A DNA stretch of 64,000 nucleotides from UBA8337 sp963932545 (GTDB lineage Bacteria; Pseudomonadota; Alphaproteobacteria; RS24). The notes under the pieces were generated by a model. That model saw only the letters and a list, made by a program, of their open reading frames with translations. It was not told the origin of the DNA and made no database searches. Location: contig CAWVRH010000012.1 of NCBI GenBank assembly GCA_963932545.1, forward strand, positions 1-64,000, written 5' to 3'. How positions within the stretch are numbered: position 1 is the first letter of the stretch; each line of letters opens with the position of its first letter. This document shows positions 33,311-42,123 of the stretch, in pieces. Both the position numbers and the translations under genes were made by a program.

Positions 33311-34438
33311 GTGGATTTTAGCTTTACAGAAGAACAAACTCTGCTCCGCAACATGGTGCAGAGCTTCGTTCAAGATAATTATGACTTCGACAGCCGGATG
33401 AAAATCGTCCGTAGTGAAGAAGGCATGAGCCGCGAAATTTGGGGTCAATTTGCCGAGTTAGGTCTTTTGGCTGCTCCGTTTTCGGAAGAGCTAGGCGGCC
33501 TCGACGGCGGACCTATCGATACCATGGTGATAATGGAAGAGCTGGGCCGCGGTCTGGTGGTTGAGCCATATCTACCAACCGTTGTTTTGTGCGGTGGCAT
33601 CTTGAGCCGTCACGCATCCCCAGCTCAGCAAGAAGCTAATCTGCCGAGTGTTTTGGTTGGCGAGAGCATTTGGGCCTTGGCCTATAGCGAACCGCAAAGC
33701 CGCTTTAATGCTGCCGATGTTTTGACCTCTGCCAAAGCAGACGGTGAAGGTTATGTCTTGAACGGCACCAAAGCCGTTGTCGCTGCCGCGCCTTGGGCTG
33801 ATAAGCTCATCGTATCGGCTCGTATTTCTGGCGAACAGCGCGACCGCAACGGCATTGGCCTGTTCATCGTCGACAAATCGGCAGCTGGCGTTTCGACGCA
33901 AGATTATCCGACTGTCGATGGCAACCGTGCTAGCGAAGTGACTTTCGAAAATGTAGCCATATCTGGCGACGCCCTCATCGGCTCGGCAGAAACCGGCCTT
34001 AGCATTCTCGAAGAAGCTTTGGACCACGGCATTGGCGCCATTTGTGCCGAGAGCTTGGGCCACATGAAATCGCTGAATGATGCGACGGTTGAATATTGCA
34101 AAACCCGCAAGCAGTTTGGCGTGCCAATTGGCAGCTTCCAAGTTCTGCAGCACCGTATGGTAGATATGTTCATGGAATATGAGCAGTCGGTTTCGATGAC
34201 TTACATGGTCAACATGAAACTGAGCGAAGGCGAAGAAGAGCGTAAAAAAGCGGCTTCGGGTGCCAAAGTTCAAATCGGTAAATCAGGTCGTTTTGTCGGT
34301 CAAGAAGCAGTGCAATTGCACGGCGGTATGGGCATGACAGAAGAGCTGAGCGTCGGCCATTACTTTAAGCGCTTGACGGTTATTGACACCCAATTTGGGA
34401 ATGTCGATCACCATCTGAAGCGTTTCGCTTCGGCCTAA
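33311..34438 (+). CDS. Acyl-CoA dehydrogenase, short-type (probable partner subunit)
   Basis: 375 residues from a GTG with AGAAGGAA upstream. FTEEQTLLRNMVQSFVQDNYD, EELGGLDGGPIDTMVIMEELGRG, and the C-terminal CKTRKQFGVPIGSFQVLQHRMVDMFMEYEQ and LHGGMGMTEEL signatures mark the family. The middle motif is degenerate (AYSEPQSRFNAADV), and no glutamate is seen at either catalytic position. Probable non-catalytic half of a heteromeric enzyme, with 32091 or 35570 as partner. It is followed by the crotonase gene after 3 bp. Confidence 0.87.
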   Translation: MDFSFTEEQTLLRNMVQSFVQDNYDFDSRMKIVRSEEGMSREIWGQFAELGLLAAPFSEELGGLDGGPIDTMVIMEELGRGLVVEPYLPTVVLCGGILSRHASPAQQEANLPSVLVGESIWALAYSEPQSRFNAADVLTSAKADGEGYVLNGTKAVVAAAPWADKLIVSARISGEQRDRNGIGLFIVDKSAAGVSTQDYPTVDGNRASEVTFENVAISGDALIGSAETGLSILEEALDHGIGAICAESLGHMKSLNDATVEYCKTRKQFGVPIGSFQVLQHRMVDMFMEYEQSVSMTYMVNMKLSEGEEERKKAASGAKVQIGKSGRFVGQEAVQLHGGMGMTEELSVGHYFKRLTVIDTQFGNVDHHLKRFASA

Positions 34439-34441
34439 TAT

Positions 34442-35239
34442 ATGACCATGCTGGAAGTATCCCAGCAGGGACACATAGTTACCCTGACCATCAACCGGCC
34501 CTATATGCGTAATGCATTGGGGGAACCGGGTGATGGTCAGGTTTTTTTTGACGCCATTGCCAAAATTAACGCCGACCGAAATATCCGTTGTGTCATTTTA
34601 ACGGGCGCGGGTTCGGCGTTTTCTGCCGGTGGCAATATCAAGGCGATGCAAAAGCGCGAAGGGCCTTTCGAAGGCCCCGCCATGCATGTGGCCGACGGCT
34701 ATCGTCGCGGCATCCACCAAATCGTCAAAAGCCTTTGGGGGCTAGAAGTGCCAGCCATTGCCGCCGTCAATGGCCCTGCCATTGGGCTGGGGAATGATGT
34801 GGCTTGTTTGTGCGATATACGCATTGCCTCCGAGAAAGCGATTTTCGGCGCGACGTTTTTGAAAATTGGTCTCATCCCGGGCGATGGCGGCGCATGGTTA
34901 TTGCCGCGCATCATCGGCAGCGCCCGCGCCTCTGAATTATTGTTCACGGGCAATACGGTTTCGGCCGAGACGGCGCTGGACTGGGGTCTTGTGTCGCAAG
35001 TGGTTTCGGATGACAAATTGCTGGAAACTGCGCATGATATGGCAAATGACATTGTCCGCCAAAGCAGCGAATCTTTGCGTGCCGCAAAACGTCTTATGCG
35101 TCACGGTCAGACAAGTGGATTTGAAACGGTCATGGAAATGTCAGCCAACGCACAAGCGCTCATGCATGTGAGCGAAGATCATTTAGAGGCAGTGTCGGCC
35201 ATGCTTGAAAAGCGGCCGGCGGAGTATCAAGATAAATAA
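34442..35239 (+). CDS. Enoyl-CoA hydratase/isomerase (crotonase family)
   Basis: 265 residues. VTLTINRPYMRNAL, SAFSAGGNIKAM (first oxyanion segment), AAVNGPAIGLGNDVACLCDIRIA (second) and LIPGDGGAWLLPRIIG are family hallmarks. The aspartate in PGDGG replaces the usual catalytic glutamate, so hydratase versus isomerase activity is open. It ends with KRPAEYQDK, typical of hydratase-like members. It lies between acyl-CoA dehydrogenases in one operon, so it should act on the enoyl-CoA they produce. ATG at 34442 and another two codons later are both possible. Confidence 0.9.
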   Translation: MTMLEVSQQGHIVTLTINRPYMRNALGEPGDGQVFFDAIAKINADRNIRCVILTGAGSAFSAGGNIKAMQKREGPFEGPAMHVADGYRRGIHQIVKSLWGLEVPAIAAVNGPAIGLGNDVACLCDIRIASEKAIFGATFLKIGLIPGDGGAWLLPRIIGSARASELLFTGNTVSAETALDWGLVSQVVSDDKLLETAHDMANDIVRQSSESLRAAKRLMRHGQTSGFETVMEMSANAQALMHVSEDHLEAVSAMLEKRPAEYQDK

Positions 35240-35263
35240 TCGTAAAACCAATAGGAGAGAACG

Positions 35264-35560
35264 ATGAAAGTAGGATATGTAGCCACGTTGAAAGTGGTAG
35301 ACGGAAAGCAGGCTGAATTTGAAGCCGCGTTTGCAAATATGCAAGCTGCCGTGAAAGCCGATGAGCCAGGCACGTTGCAATATGACTTGTGTCAAGACGA
35401 GGCCGACGCCACCACCTATCGCGTGATGGAACAATATGAAAATCTAGACGCACGTAAAGTGCATGGTAAATCAGCAGCCTTTGGCGCTGCTGCGGCACCT
35501 TTGGGTGCCGGTGTAATGGCAGGCGCACCCGACGTCGTGCCCGTAAAAATGATTGGTTAG
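35264..35560 (+). CDS. Antibiotic biosynthesis monooxygenase (ABM)-domain protein
   Basis: 98 residues forming a dimeric ferredoxin-like fold by pattern: VGYVATLKVVDGKQAEFEAAFANMQAAVKADEPGTLQYDL, then TTYRVMEQYENLDARKVHGKS. The His and Tyr/Glu spacing is that of ABM/YgiN-like proteins. GGAGAG precedes the ATG. Members include quinol monooxygenases, but many are uncharacterised. Its place among acyl-CoA genes suggests a role in the same degradation pathway. Confidence 0.82.
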   Translation: MKVGYVATLKVVDGKQAEFEAAFANMQAAVKADEPGTLQYDLCQDEADATTYRVMEQYENLDARKVHGKSAAFGAAAAPLGAGVMAGAPDVVPVKMIG

Positions 35561-35569
35561 GAGACAGTT

Positions 35570-36781
35570 ATGGACCTCAGTTATAGTGCAGAAGACAATG
35601 CTTTCCGCGAGGAAGTGCGTGGCTTTATTAAAGAAGCTTTCACGCCAGATATTCAGCGTGAATGCGAGCGTTCGAAGAACGGTTACATCTCGAAAGATTT
35701 GCACATTACATGGCAAAAGCGTTTGTACGAAAAAGGTTGGGCCGCGCCTAACTGGCCAGCAGAACATGGTGGTGCGGGCTTCACGCCGACGCAAAAATTC
35801 ATCTACACGCATGAAATGGAAGCTGCCGGTGCGCCGCACACAATTCCATTTGGCATGACGATGGTTGCGCCGGTAATTATGAAGTTTGGTACCGAAGAGC
35901 AAAAAGCGCAATATCTGCCAGATATTCTGGCCTCCAATGTATGGTGGTGTCAGGGTTATTCCGAGCCAGGTTCGGGTTCCGATTTGGCTTCCTTGCAAAT
36001 GAAAGCCGAAGATCAAGGCGATCATTTCCTCTGCAATGGTTCGAAAATTTGGACATCCATGGCGCAACATGCCGAGATGATTTTCTGTCTCGTTCGCACC
36101 TCGAATGAAGGCAAGCGTCAGCAAGGCATTTCCTTTTTACTTATCGACATGAACACGCCGGGCGTAAGTGTTGCCCCATTGATTACTCTGGATGGCCCTG
36201 CGAAGGATCAACAAGAAATCAACCAAGTGTTCTTTGAAGATGTAAAAGTGCCAAAAGAAAACCTCGTTGGGAACCTCAACGAAGGTTGGACCTGTGCCAA
36301 ATATCTGCTGGAATTTGAACGCGGCAACCCATATTCGGGGGGTCTGCATCGCACACTCGATAAAGTTCGTGAAATGGCTGGCGAAATTGAAGCCGATGGC
36401 GCGCACCTTATCGACAATGCCGAGTTCAACTCCAAATTGGCTGACCTTGAACGTCAAGTCATGGTGATGGAAGCGACCGAGCTGCGCATCTTCTCTGATG
36501 TGAGTGCGGGCGATAACATTGGTCCAGGCTCGTCATCGATGCTGAAAACACGCGGCACAGAGCTGCAAAAAGATGTGTCAGAACTTGCCATGGAAGCGAT
36601 TGGTCAATATGGCCTGCCTTTCGTGGAAGACACCCTGGCCTCGACCAATGAGAGCGATATCGGCATGGCCGGTGCTGCGCCCATTACGCCACGCTACTTC
36701 AACGTTCGCAAGACCTCCATCTATGCAGGTTCGAACGAAATTCAGCGCAACATTATTGCGAAGGCTGTCTTGGGTCTGTAA
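35570..36781 (+). CDS. Acyl-CoA dehydrogenase, long-type
   Basis: 403 residues. YSAEDNAFREEVRGFIKEA, WPAEHGGAGFTPTQK, middle motif QGYSEPGSGSDLASLQMKA, and C-terminal RKTSIYAGSNEIQRNIIAKAVLGL are close to the 32091 paralogue. Alanine replaces the MCAD-type glutamate (YAGS), while LEFERGNPYSGG offers one at the alternative position. GGAGACAG precedes the ATG. Last gene of the operon, followed by a terminator. The two long types in this operon may share or compete for the short partner at 33311, or act in successive cycles. Confidence 0.88.
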   Translation: MDLSYSAEDNAFREEVRGFIKEAFTPDIQRECERSKNGYISKDLHITWQKRLYEKGWAAPNWPAEHGGAGFTPTQKFIYTHEMEAAGAPHTIPFGMTMVAPVIMKFGTEEQKAQYLPDILASNVWWCQGYSEPGSGSDLASLQMKAEDQGDHFLCNGSKIWTSMAQHAEMIFCLVRTSNEGKRQQGISFLLIDMNTPGVSVAPLITLDGPAKDQQEINQVFFEDVKVPKENLVGNLNEGWTCAKYLLEFERGNPYSGGLHRTLDKVREMAGEIEADGAHLIDNAEFNSKLADLERQVMVMEATELRIFSDVSAGDNIGPGSSSMLKTRGTELQKDVSELAMEAIGQYGLPFVEDTLASTNESDIGMAGAAPITPRYFNVRKTSIYAGSNEIQRNIIAKAVLGL

Positions 36782-36805
36782 GTCCTTTCAGCCAGCAACA
36801 AGATT

Positions 36806-36834
36806 AAGGGCGTTCTTCGGATCGCCCTTTTTTG
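36806..36834 (+). terminator. Intrinsic terminator ending the 32091-36781 operon
   Basis: AAGGGCG (36806-36812) pairs with CGCCCTT (36823-36829) across a 10-nt loop, followed by TTTTTG. It lies between the plus-strand acyl-CoA dehydrogenase operon and the convergent minus-strand Mrp operon; the T-tract favours the plus direction. Confidence 0.88.
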
Positions 36835-38538
36835 TTACATAACTTGGCGAAGGATGAGCATGAGGGCAAACATGGCGAGGAAAATACCTGCCGCCGAACC
36901 GATGGATGAAATGCCAGATACCAATCCGCTTTCGCGGCTGGCCTGTTCGCTAAGTTTCAGGGCCTGCAAAACGCCGCGTTTCAATCCGTCCAAAACCACC
37001 AACCAAAATCGCAAAACAGGCCCAGCGATGGCCATGGTTACGCGCGGCAAAGCCCGTCGGAATAGCCAATCGGTATTTAAAACGCTGGTATCCACAGCGA
37101 CCGGATAAAGCCCGCGCATCGATAAGACAGCGAAGCCTAGAATCGCAAAGAGCAGCAATTGCAGCTCTCCCAGCACATAGCCAGTTTTCCAAACTTCATA
37201 GCGCGCGCCATACGGCAGCAACGCATATAGCGGCTCGGGATAGATCCCTATGCCTAAGCAAAGTGTCGCCGCAAGCCCCATGGCAATCAACATGCCCAGC
37301 GGGGCTTCTTGTGCTTTCACCGGCTTGGCAGCAGGGCCGAAGAAGGGCAGATAAACCGCCTTTATAAAGATGTGCTGCACGGCACCGACGGTGGCAAAAA
37401 CCATCGCCAGCCAGACGAAGAAATAACCTTCCTTGGCCACCGCGCCCAGAGTGAAAGACTTCGTCACAAAACCAGAGAACAGCGGGAAGCTGATAATCGA
37501 TAGCGCGCCGACGGTGCAAAAAATGGCGGTCAGGGGCATGGATTTCCACAAAGCTCCCAATTCGCTGGCCTTAACGGTACCCGTGCGATGCAATACCGCG
37601 CCCAGCGCCATAAACAAAAGCCCTTGATAAATCGTACTGGCAAAAGCATGGGCCACGGTGCCGTTGATGGCTAATTGCGTTCCGATGCCGATGCCGATGA
37701 CCATAAAGCCAAGTTGGTTATTCAGCGAATAGGCCAGCACGCGGCGCAAATCATTTTCAATGGCTGCGAAGAATACCGGCAAGACAGCCATGACCGCGCC
37801 AATATAAATCAGCGGTGTGAAGCCAGCAAAGCAAAGCGCCAGCATGTAAATTGCCAATTTGGTGGTGAAGGCCGAGAGCATCACTGTGCCCGTAACCGAA
37901 GCCTCTGGATAAGCATCTTGCAGCCAGCCATTGACCAAGGGGAGAGCCGCTTTAATGCCAAAGGCGATAAGCAGGCAAAGACCGGCAGGCGTTAGTGCGT
38001 CGATGGCTTGGATGGTCAGCCCCGTGCCATCGCGCCATAATATCACCGCGCCGGCCAAGAGTAATACGCCAGAGCCGACTTGCATGAGCAAATAGCGCAT
38101 GGCGGCACCCAGCGTGCGCGAGCTATGGCCCGCCAAAACCAAGAAGACGGAAGTAACCGCGGTTAGTTCCCAATAGAGGAAGAGCGTAAGAAAATCGCCA
38201 GCAAAGAGGGCCGCAATGGCCGCGCCCGCATAGGCCAACCCGGCGGCTGATGTGGTTTTATTGGGGTCGTGCATGGCATAAAAAACATTGAGGGCCGCGG
38301 CCAGATGAAACACCAAGGCGAAAGGTTTGGTCATCGCTTCGGCGCGCACTAAAATAAGATCCAATCCGCCCAGAGTTGCGGTTGAATGAATCCCCGTTTC
38401 TATGCCGAAGGTGAGATAGCCCGACACGGCGATGAGCGCCAACATATAGGCTTGGCGCGGCGCATGGGGCAGCACAGGCACAAGAAGCGCGCCGACGATA
38501 AGCATGAGGCCTGGAATAGAAAGCAGCATATCGAGCAT
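36835..38538 (-). CDS. Mrp/NuoL-M-N-like proton-translocating subunit (third antiporter-like subunit)
   Basis: 567 residues with about 15 or more membrane segments. The helix with the key glutamate (LTLFLYWELTAVTSVF) and two channel lysines (FGIKAALPLVNGWL; SAFTTKLAIYMLAL) are kept, as in MrpD and NuoL/M/N. A C-terminal extension with VDTSVLNTDWLFRRALP and a further helix follows, the type seen in some Mrp/Mbh D-like subunits. It is the last gene of the operon, directly abutting the small two-helix gene (TAAATG). Likely a membrane proton or Na+/H+ pathway; the partner module is unknown. Confidence 0.85.
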   Translation of the reverse strand: MLDMLLSIPGLMLIVGALLVPVLPHAPRQAYMLALIAVSGYLTFGIETGIHSTATLGGLDLILVRAEAMTKPFALVFHLAAALNVFYAMHDPNKTTSAAGLAYAGAAIAALFAGDFLTLFLYWELTAVTSVFLVLAGHSSRTLGAAMRYLLMQVGSGVLLLAGAVILWRDGTGLTIQAIDALTPAGLCLLIAFGIKAALPLVNGWLQDAYPEASVTGTVMLSAFTTKLAIYMLALCFAGFTPLIYIGAVMAVLPVFFAAIENDLRRVLAYSLNNQLGFMVIGIGIGTQLAINGTVAHAFASTIYQGLLFMALGAVLHRTGTVKASELGALWKSMPLTAIFCTVGALSIISFPLFSGFVTKSFTLGAVAKEGYFFVWLAMVFATVGAVQHIFIKAVYLPFFGPAAKPVKAQEAPLGMLIAMGLAATLCLGIGIYPEPLYALLPYGARYEVWKTGYVLGELQLLLFAILGFAVLSMRGLYPVAVDTSVLNTDWLFRRALPRVTMAIAGPVLRFWLVVLDGLKRGVLQALKLSEQASRESGLVSGISSIGSAAGIFLAMFALMLILRQVM

Positions 38539-38808
38539 TTACGCGTCTCCCTCTGGCGTGTCGTAATAATCGGCGGGGCGGGTAACGAATTTAGCGACCC
38601 CCCAACTGCCAGCGATAATCAGCCCGAAAGCGAGAAAGCCAAAAATCGCAAAGAACAACGGCGTCGCTTCAAGCGCGAAATAAGCGTGGCGATGCAAAAT
38701 AAACTCAGCGACGGCCAGCACGGCACATACGCCCAGCAGAGCGCGAAGCCAAGAAACGGGCAAGAAAAAAGCCTGCGTTGTTTTTTGTTTCGCCATATCT
38801 AGCCTCAT
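38539..38808 (-). CDS. Small two-helix membrane protein in the Mrp-like operon
   Basis: 89 residues with two hydrophobic helices (about 21-37 and 48-66) and an acidic C-terminal tail (DYYDTPEGDA). I recognise no domain. GGAGG within the end of the preceding gene serves as its ribosome-binding site. It is placed between two NuoL/M/N-like genes and its stop abuts the next ATG, so it is almost certainly part of the complex, perhaps a small accessory subunit. An alternative ATG four codons later exists. Confidence 0.75.
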   Translation of the reverse strand: MRLDMAKQKTTQAFFLPVSWLRALLGVCAVLAVAEFILHRHAYFALEATPLFFAIFGFLAFGLIIAGSWGVAKFVTRPADYYDTPEGDA

Positions 38809-38813
38809 GCCGC

Positions 38814-40250
38814 CTAGCCTCCAAAATCTATGATGAGAAGGTCGACGGCAAAAAACAGCGCTAGCGATAAGAGTGCCGTGATCGACAGGGGAATGAGCAT
38901 GGCGACAGGCGCTTCTTTGACGCCAATGATTTTATGCGTCGGCGCCGCGAAGAAGCCGCGAATAACAATCTCGCCGAGGTAAACCAAGTTCAATAGCGAC
39001 GACACCATCAACACGCCCAGCACCACAAGGTAGCCATTGTCTAGCGCGCCGCCCATCAGCATGAATTTAGGCCAAGCCCCCGCCAGAGGTGGAACGCCGA
39101 TAATCGACAAAGCGGCCAAGGCAAAAGCGCCATAGGTAATCGGCATGGTGCGGCCCAGCCCGTTCATATCTTTGATGTCGGTGAGGTGGTGGGCGACATA
39201 AATCGCGCCGGCGCAGAAGAACAAAGTAATTTTGCCCGCCCCATGTGCCGCAATATGCAAGGCAGCGCCAGAAGCGGCCAGCGGCGTCGCAAGCGCTGCG
39301 CCCATCACGATATAGCCCAATTGGCTGACGGTCGAATAGGCGAGGCGCGCCTTCAAATTGGTCTTGGTCATAGCCACAATCGAGGCGGCCAGAATAGAGA
39401 AGCTGGCCGCCCAAACGAGCCATTCGCTGCCGCCAGTTTCTTTCAAGAAATCAATGCCGAAAATATAAACGCTGACTTTCAACACGGTAAACACGCCCGC
39501 TTTCACCACTGCCACGGCGTGTAGCAAAGCACTGACCGGCGTGGGCGCCACCATGGCCGCTGGCAACCAACGGTGCAGCGGCATGAGCGCCGCCTTGCCA
39601 ATACCAAAAGCAAATAGGGCCAAGAGGGGCGGCACATAAAACGGGTCTATTTTGCCGGCCAGAATACCGCCCGAGACAAAGTCTAGCGTGCCCGCCATAG
39701 CCCAAACGCCGAGGACGCCAAACAGCAAGAAGACGATAGAACTTGAAACCAAAATACCGAGGTAAACGCGCCCAGCTTTCAAAGCCGCCTCATCGCCCTT
39801 ATGGGTAACGAGCGGATAGGTTGAGAACGTCAGCATTTCGTAGAACACAAACAGCGTCAGCAAATTGCCCGACAAGGCGATGCCCATGGTGGCGTGAATG
39901 GCCACGGCATAGAAGAACATAAAGCGCGTATGGTTTTTCTCTTTGGCGCCCCGCATATAGCCGATGGTGTAGAGCGTTGCTAAAGGCCATAGCATGCCTG
40001 CCACGAGGGCAAACAATTTACCCAAAGGCTCGGGCGTGAACGTCAGGGTCAGCCCGGGCGCTAGCTCCACTAGCGTTAGGCTGGCGCCGGTCGGTAAAAG
40101 GTAAAGCTGAAAGGCCGCTGCTGCGCTTAAAAGCCCTAGCAGGACGGCTTGCCCATCGCGCAAATTCGGCTGATTGCGAAACACCAAAACCAGCGCCGAG
40201 GCCAATAGCGGCAGGCCGAGTAGCGTATAAATAAGATTTTCAGCCGACAT
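38814..40250 (-). CDS. Mrp/NuoL-M-N-like subunit D (second)
   Basis: 478 residues, about 14 membrane segments. It retains the channel glutamate (LTLFVFYEMLTFSTYPL) and lysines (FGIGKAALMPLHRWLPAAMVAPTPVSALLHAV, then VKAGVFTVLKV). Its start shares one base with the stop of the preceding subunit-D gene. Homologous to MrpD and to complex I subunits; no quinone-reducing partner is encoded nearby. Inner membrane. Confidence 0.9.
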   Translation of the reverse strand: MSAENLIYTLLGLPLLASALVLVFRNQPNLRDGQAVLLGLLSAAAAFQLYLLPTGASLTLVELAPGLTLTFTPEPLGKLFALVAGMLWPLATLYTIGYMRGAKEKNHTRFMFFYAVAIHATMGIALSGNLLTLFVFYEMLTFSTYPLVTHKGDEAALKAGRVYLGILVSSSIVFLLFGVLGVWAMAGTLDFVSGGILAGKIDPFYVPPLLALFAFGIGKAALMPLHRWLPAAMVAPTPVSALLHAVAVVKAGVFTVLKVSVYIFGIDFLKETGGSEWLVWAASFSILAASIVAMTKTNLKARLAYSTVSQLGYIVMGAALATPLAASGAALHIAAHGAGKITLFFCAGAIYVAHHLTDIKDMNGLGRTMPITYGAFALAALSIIGVPPLAGAWPKFMLMGGALDNGYLVVLGVLMVSSLLNLVYLGEIVIRGFFAAPTHKIIGVKEAPVAMLIPLSITALLSLALFFAVDLLIIDFGG

Positions 40251-41743
40251 TAGTTAGCCCCCACAGTAGAGGGGATAAACACATGCGCCGCGGCAAAGGC
40301 AGCTTCGACCAGAGGGGTTGCGTAAATACCAAACCCGAGGGTGGCGAAGACCATAATCCAAGCCGGAATATATTGGCTGGCTGTCTCGCTCAGCTCAGGT
40401 GCGCCAGCCGGGCGCGGTTGCAACCAAGCGGCTTCAATTATTTTCCAAACATAGGCCAAGGCCAAAGCCGAGCTGAGGAAAGTAAGCCCAGCCAATAGCC
40501 AGAAATTTTGCTCCAGCAGCGCGCGCACCAGATAGACTTTCGAAATGAAACCGGCCGTCAAAGGCACGCCGATAAGCGCCAAGCCACCGAAAAGGATGGC
40601 GGTCATGGTGATGGGTATTTGTTTGCCTGCCCCTTGAATGGTGCCCATGGTAGCGCGTCCGGCTTGGGCGGCAATCATGCCGATGGCCAAAAACAAAGCG
40701 CCTTTCATCAATGCGTGGTTGAACAAATGCAAGAATGCGGCGGCCAGTCCGGTGGCGCTCATGGCGCCAATGCCGATGGCCATATAGCCAAGTTGCGCGA
40801 TGGAGGATTGGGCGAATAGTTTTTTCAAATCCGTCTCAACGATTGCCGCCAAAGTGCCCACGAAGGCGCCGGCAATACCAAGCGTCAATATGGCAAGCCC
40901 AACGGCATCGGCCAAGCCAGGGAACTCAATGCCAAAGACGCCGAAAATCAGACGGATAAGCACATAGACCGAAACCTTGGTGGCGGTAGAGGCCATGAGC
41001 GCCGTCACAGCCGAAGGCGCATGGGCGTAGGCTGGCACCAACCAGAAGTGCAGGGGAAACAGCGCCATTTTCAAAAACAGGCCCAGTGCGATGAAGGCCA
41101 TGGCGGTAAAGGCTGCCCGCGTTTCTTCGACTTGGTGCAGTCGCTCGGCCAAGTCGGCGAGGTTTAAGGTGCCCGTCAGCATGTAAAGCAAGCCGAGGCC
41201 AATGACATAGAAAGTGGCGCCAACAGTGCCAAGAATAAGATAATTAAAAGCCGCAGGTAAAGCGCGACGGTCGCGCCCCGAGCCCATAGCCACGAGCGCA
41301 TAGGCCGAAAGCGACGAGATTTCGAGGAAGACGAAAATATTAAACGCATCACCGGTGGTCACTTGGCCCAACATGCCGGCAATGGTCAGCAGCCAAGCGG
41401 CGTAGAAAAGGGAATGGTCGCGTGGGTCAATTTCGGCCGCTACCAATTGGCGTGCGGCTAAAGTGGCAATAAACCCGACGCCACTAATCACTGGCAGAAC
41501 CAACGCACTGGCAGCATCGATGACGTAGACAATGCCGATAGGCGCAGCCCAATTGCCGAGTTCATAGACCATGGTTGTGCCAAGCGCGCGCTGCTCGAGG
41601 AATAAGGCAATAGAGATTAAAAACGCGGCGCCCGTGGTGATAAAGGCGATACTCCAAGCGACATCTCGCCCGCGCAACATGGCGGCGAAAGGCGCGGCCA
41701 ATAGCGGCAAAAGAACTTGCAAGATAGGAAGGTGTTGCATCAT
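40250..41743 (-). CDS. Mrp/NuoL-M-N-like subunit D (first)
   Basis: 497 residues, about 14 membrane segments. DAFNIFVFLEISSLSAYALVA holds the key glutamate, and LGLFLKMALFPLHFWLVPAYAHAPS with STATKVSVYVLIRLIFG supplies the lysines. This is the closest match to classical MrpD and follows mrpC directly, as in Mrp and Mbh operons. ATGATG start, 4-bp overlap with mrpC. Confidence 0.92.
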   Translation of the reverse strand: MMQHLPILQVLLPLLAAPFAAMLRGRDVAWSIAFITTGAAFLISIALFLEQRALGTTMVYELGNWAAPIGIVYVIDAASALVLPVISGVGFIATLAARQLVAAEIDPRDHSLFYAAWLLTIAGMLGQVTTGDAFNIFVFLEISSLSAYALVAMGSGRDRRALPAAFNYLILGTVGATFYVIGLGLLYMLTGTLNLADLAERLHQVEETRAAFTAMAFIALGLFLKMALFPLHFWLVPAYAHAPSAVTALMASTATKVSVYVLIRLIFGVFGIEFPGLADAVGLAILTLGIAGAFVGTLAAIVETDLKKLFAQSSIAQLGYMAIGIGAMSATGLAAAFLHLFNHALMKGALFLAIGMIAAQAGRATMGTIQGAGKQIPITMTAILFGGLALIGVPLTAGFISKVYLVRALLEQNFWLLAGLTFLSSALALAYVWKIIEAAWLQPRPAGAPELSETASQYIPAWIMVFATLGFGIYATPLVEAAFAAAHVFIPSTVGAN

Positions 41744-42123
41744 GAGGCTTCTTCCTCATCGTCTAACATGGCAATAATGTCATCATCTTCAATCGAGCCA
41801 AAGCTCTCTTGGATGCGGATAATCAGCGCATAGCCCACGGCCGTGGTAGATACCCCCACCACAATGGCGGTGAGAATAAGCACGTGCGGCAATGGGTTGG
41901 AGTAAACGGTATTGGGATCGCCCGTTAAAATTGGCGCCGTGCCATTGGCCACTTTTCCCATCGAAATATAAAGCATGAAGACGGAGGTCTGAAAAATATT
42001 CAGCCCGACGATTTTCTTCACCATATTGCCGCGCGCGATGACCGCGTAAAAGCCAATCATCATCAAAACGATGACTAAATAGTAATTCCACTGTCCAAGG
42101 GTTTGGTCTACCAGCGCGCTCAT
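41740..42123 (-). CDS. mrpC: Mrp-type antiporter subunit C (NuoK-like)
   Basis: 127 residues, three membrane helices, with GFYAVIARGNMVKKIVGLNIFQTSVFMLYI and PLPHVLILTAIVVGVSTTAVGYALIIRI, the NuoK/MrpC pattern. The acidic C-terminal tail (IEDDDIIAMLDDEEEAS) is longer than usual. It overlaps its neighbours by 4 bp on both sides. Confidence 0.93.
   Translation of the reverse strand: MSALVDQTLGQWNYYLVIVLMMIGFYAVIARGNMVKKIVGLNIFQTSVFMLYISMGKVANGTAPILTGDPNTVYSNPLPHVLILTAIVVGVSTTAVGYALIIRIQESFGSIEDDDIIAMLDDEEEAS

Noticed and set aside
26469..34273. Long antisense open frames opposite the acyl-CoA dehydrogenases (for example 26469-27233, 32439-33188, 33572-34273)
   Set aside because: They are mirror frames of well-conserved genes, without recognisable domains or start signals.
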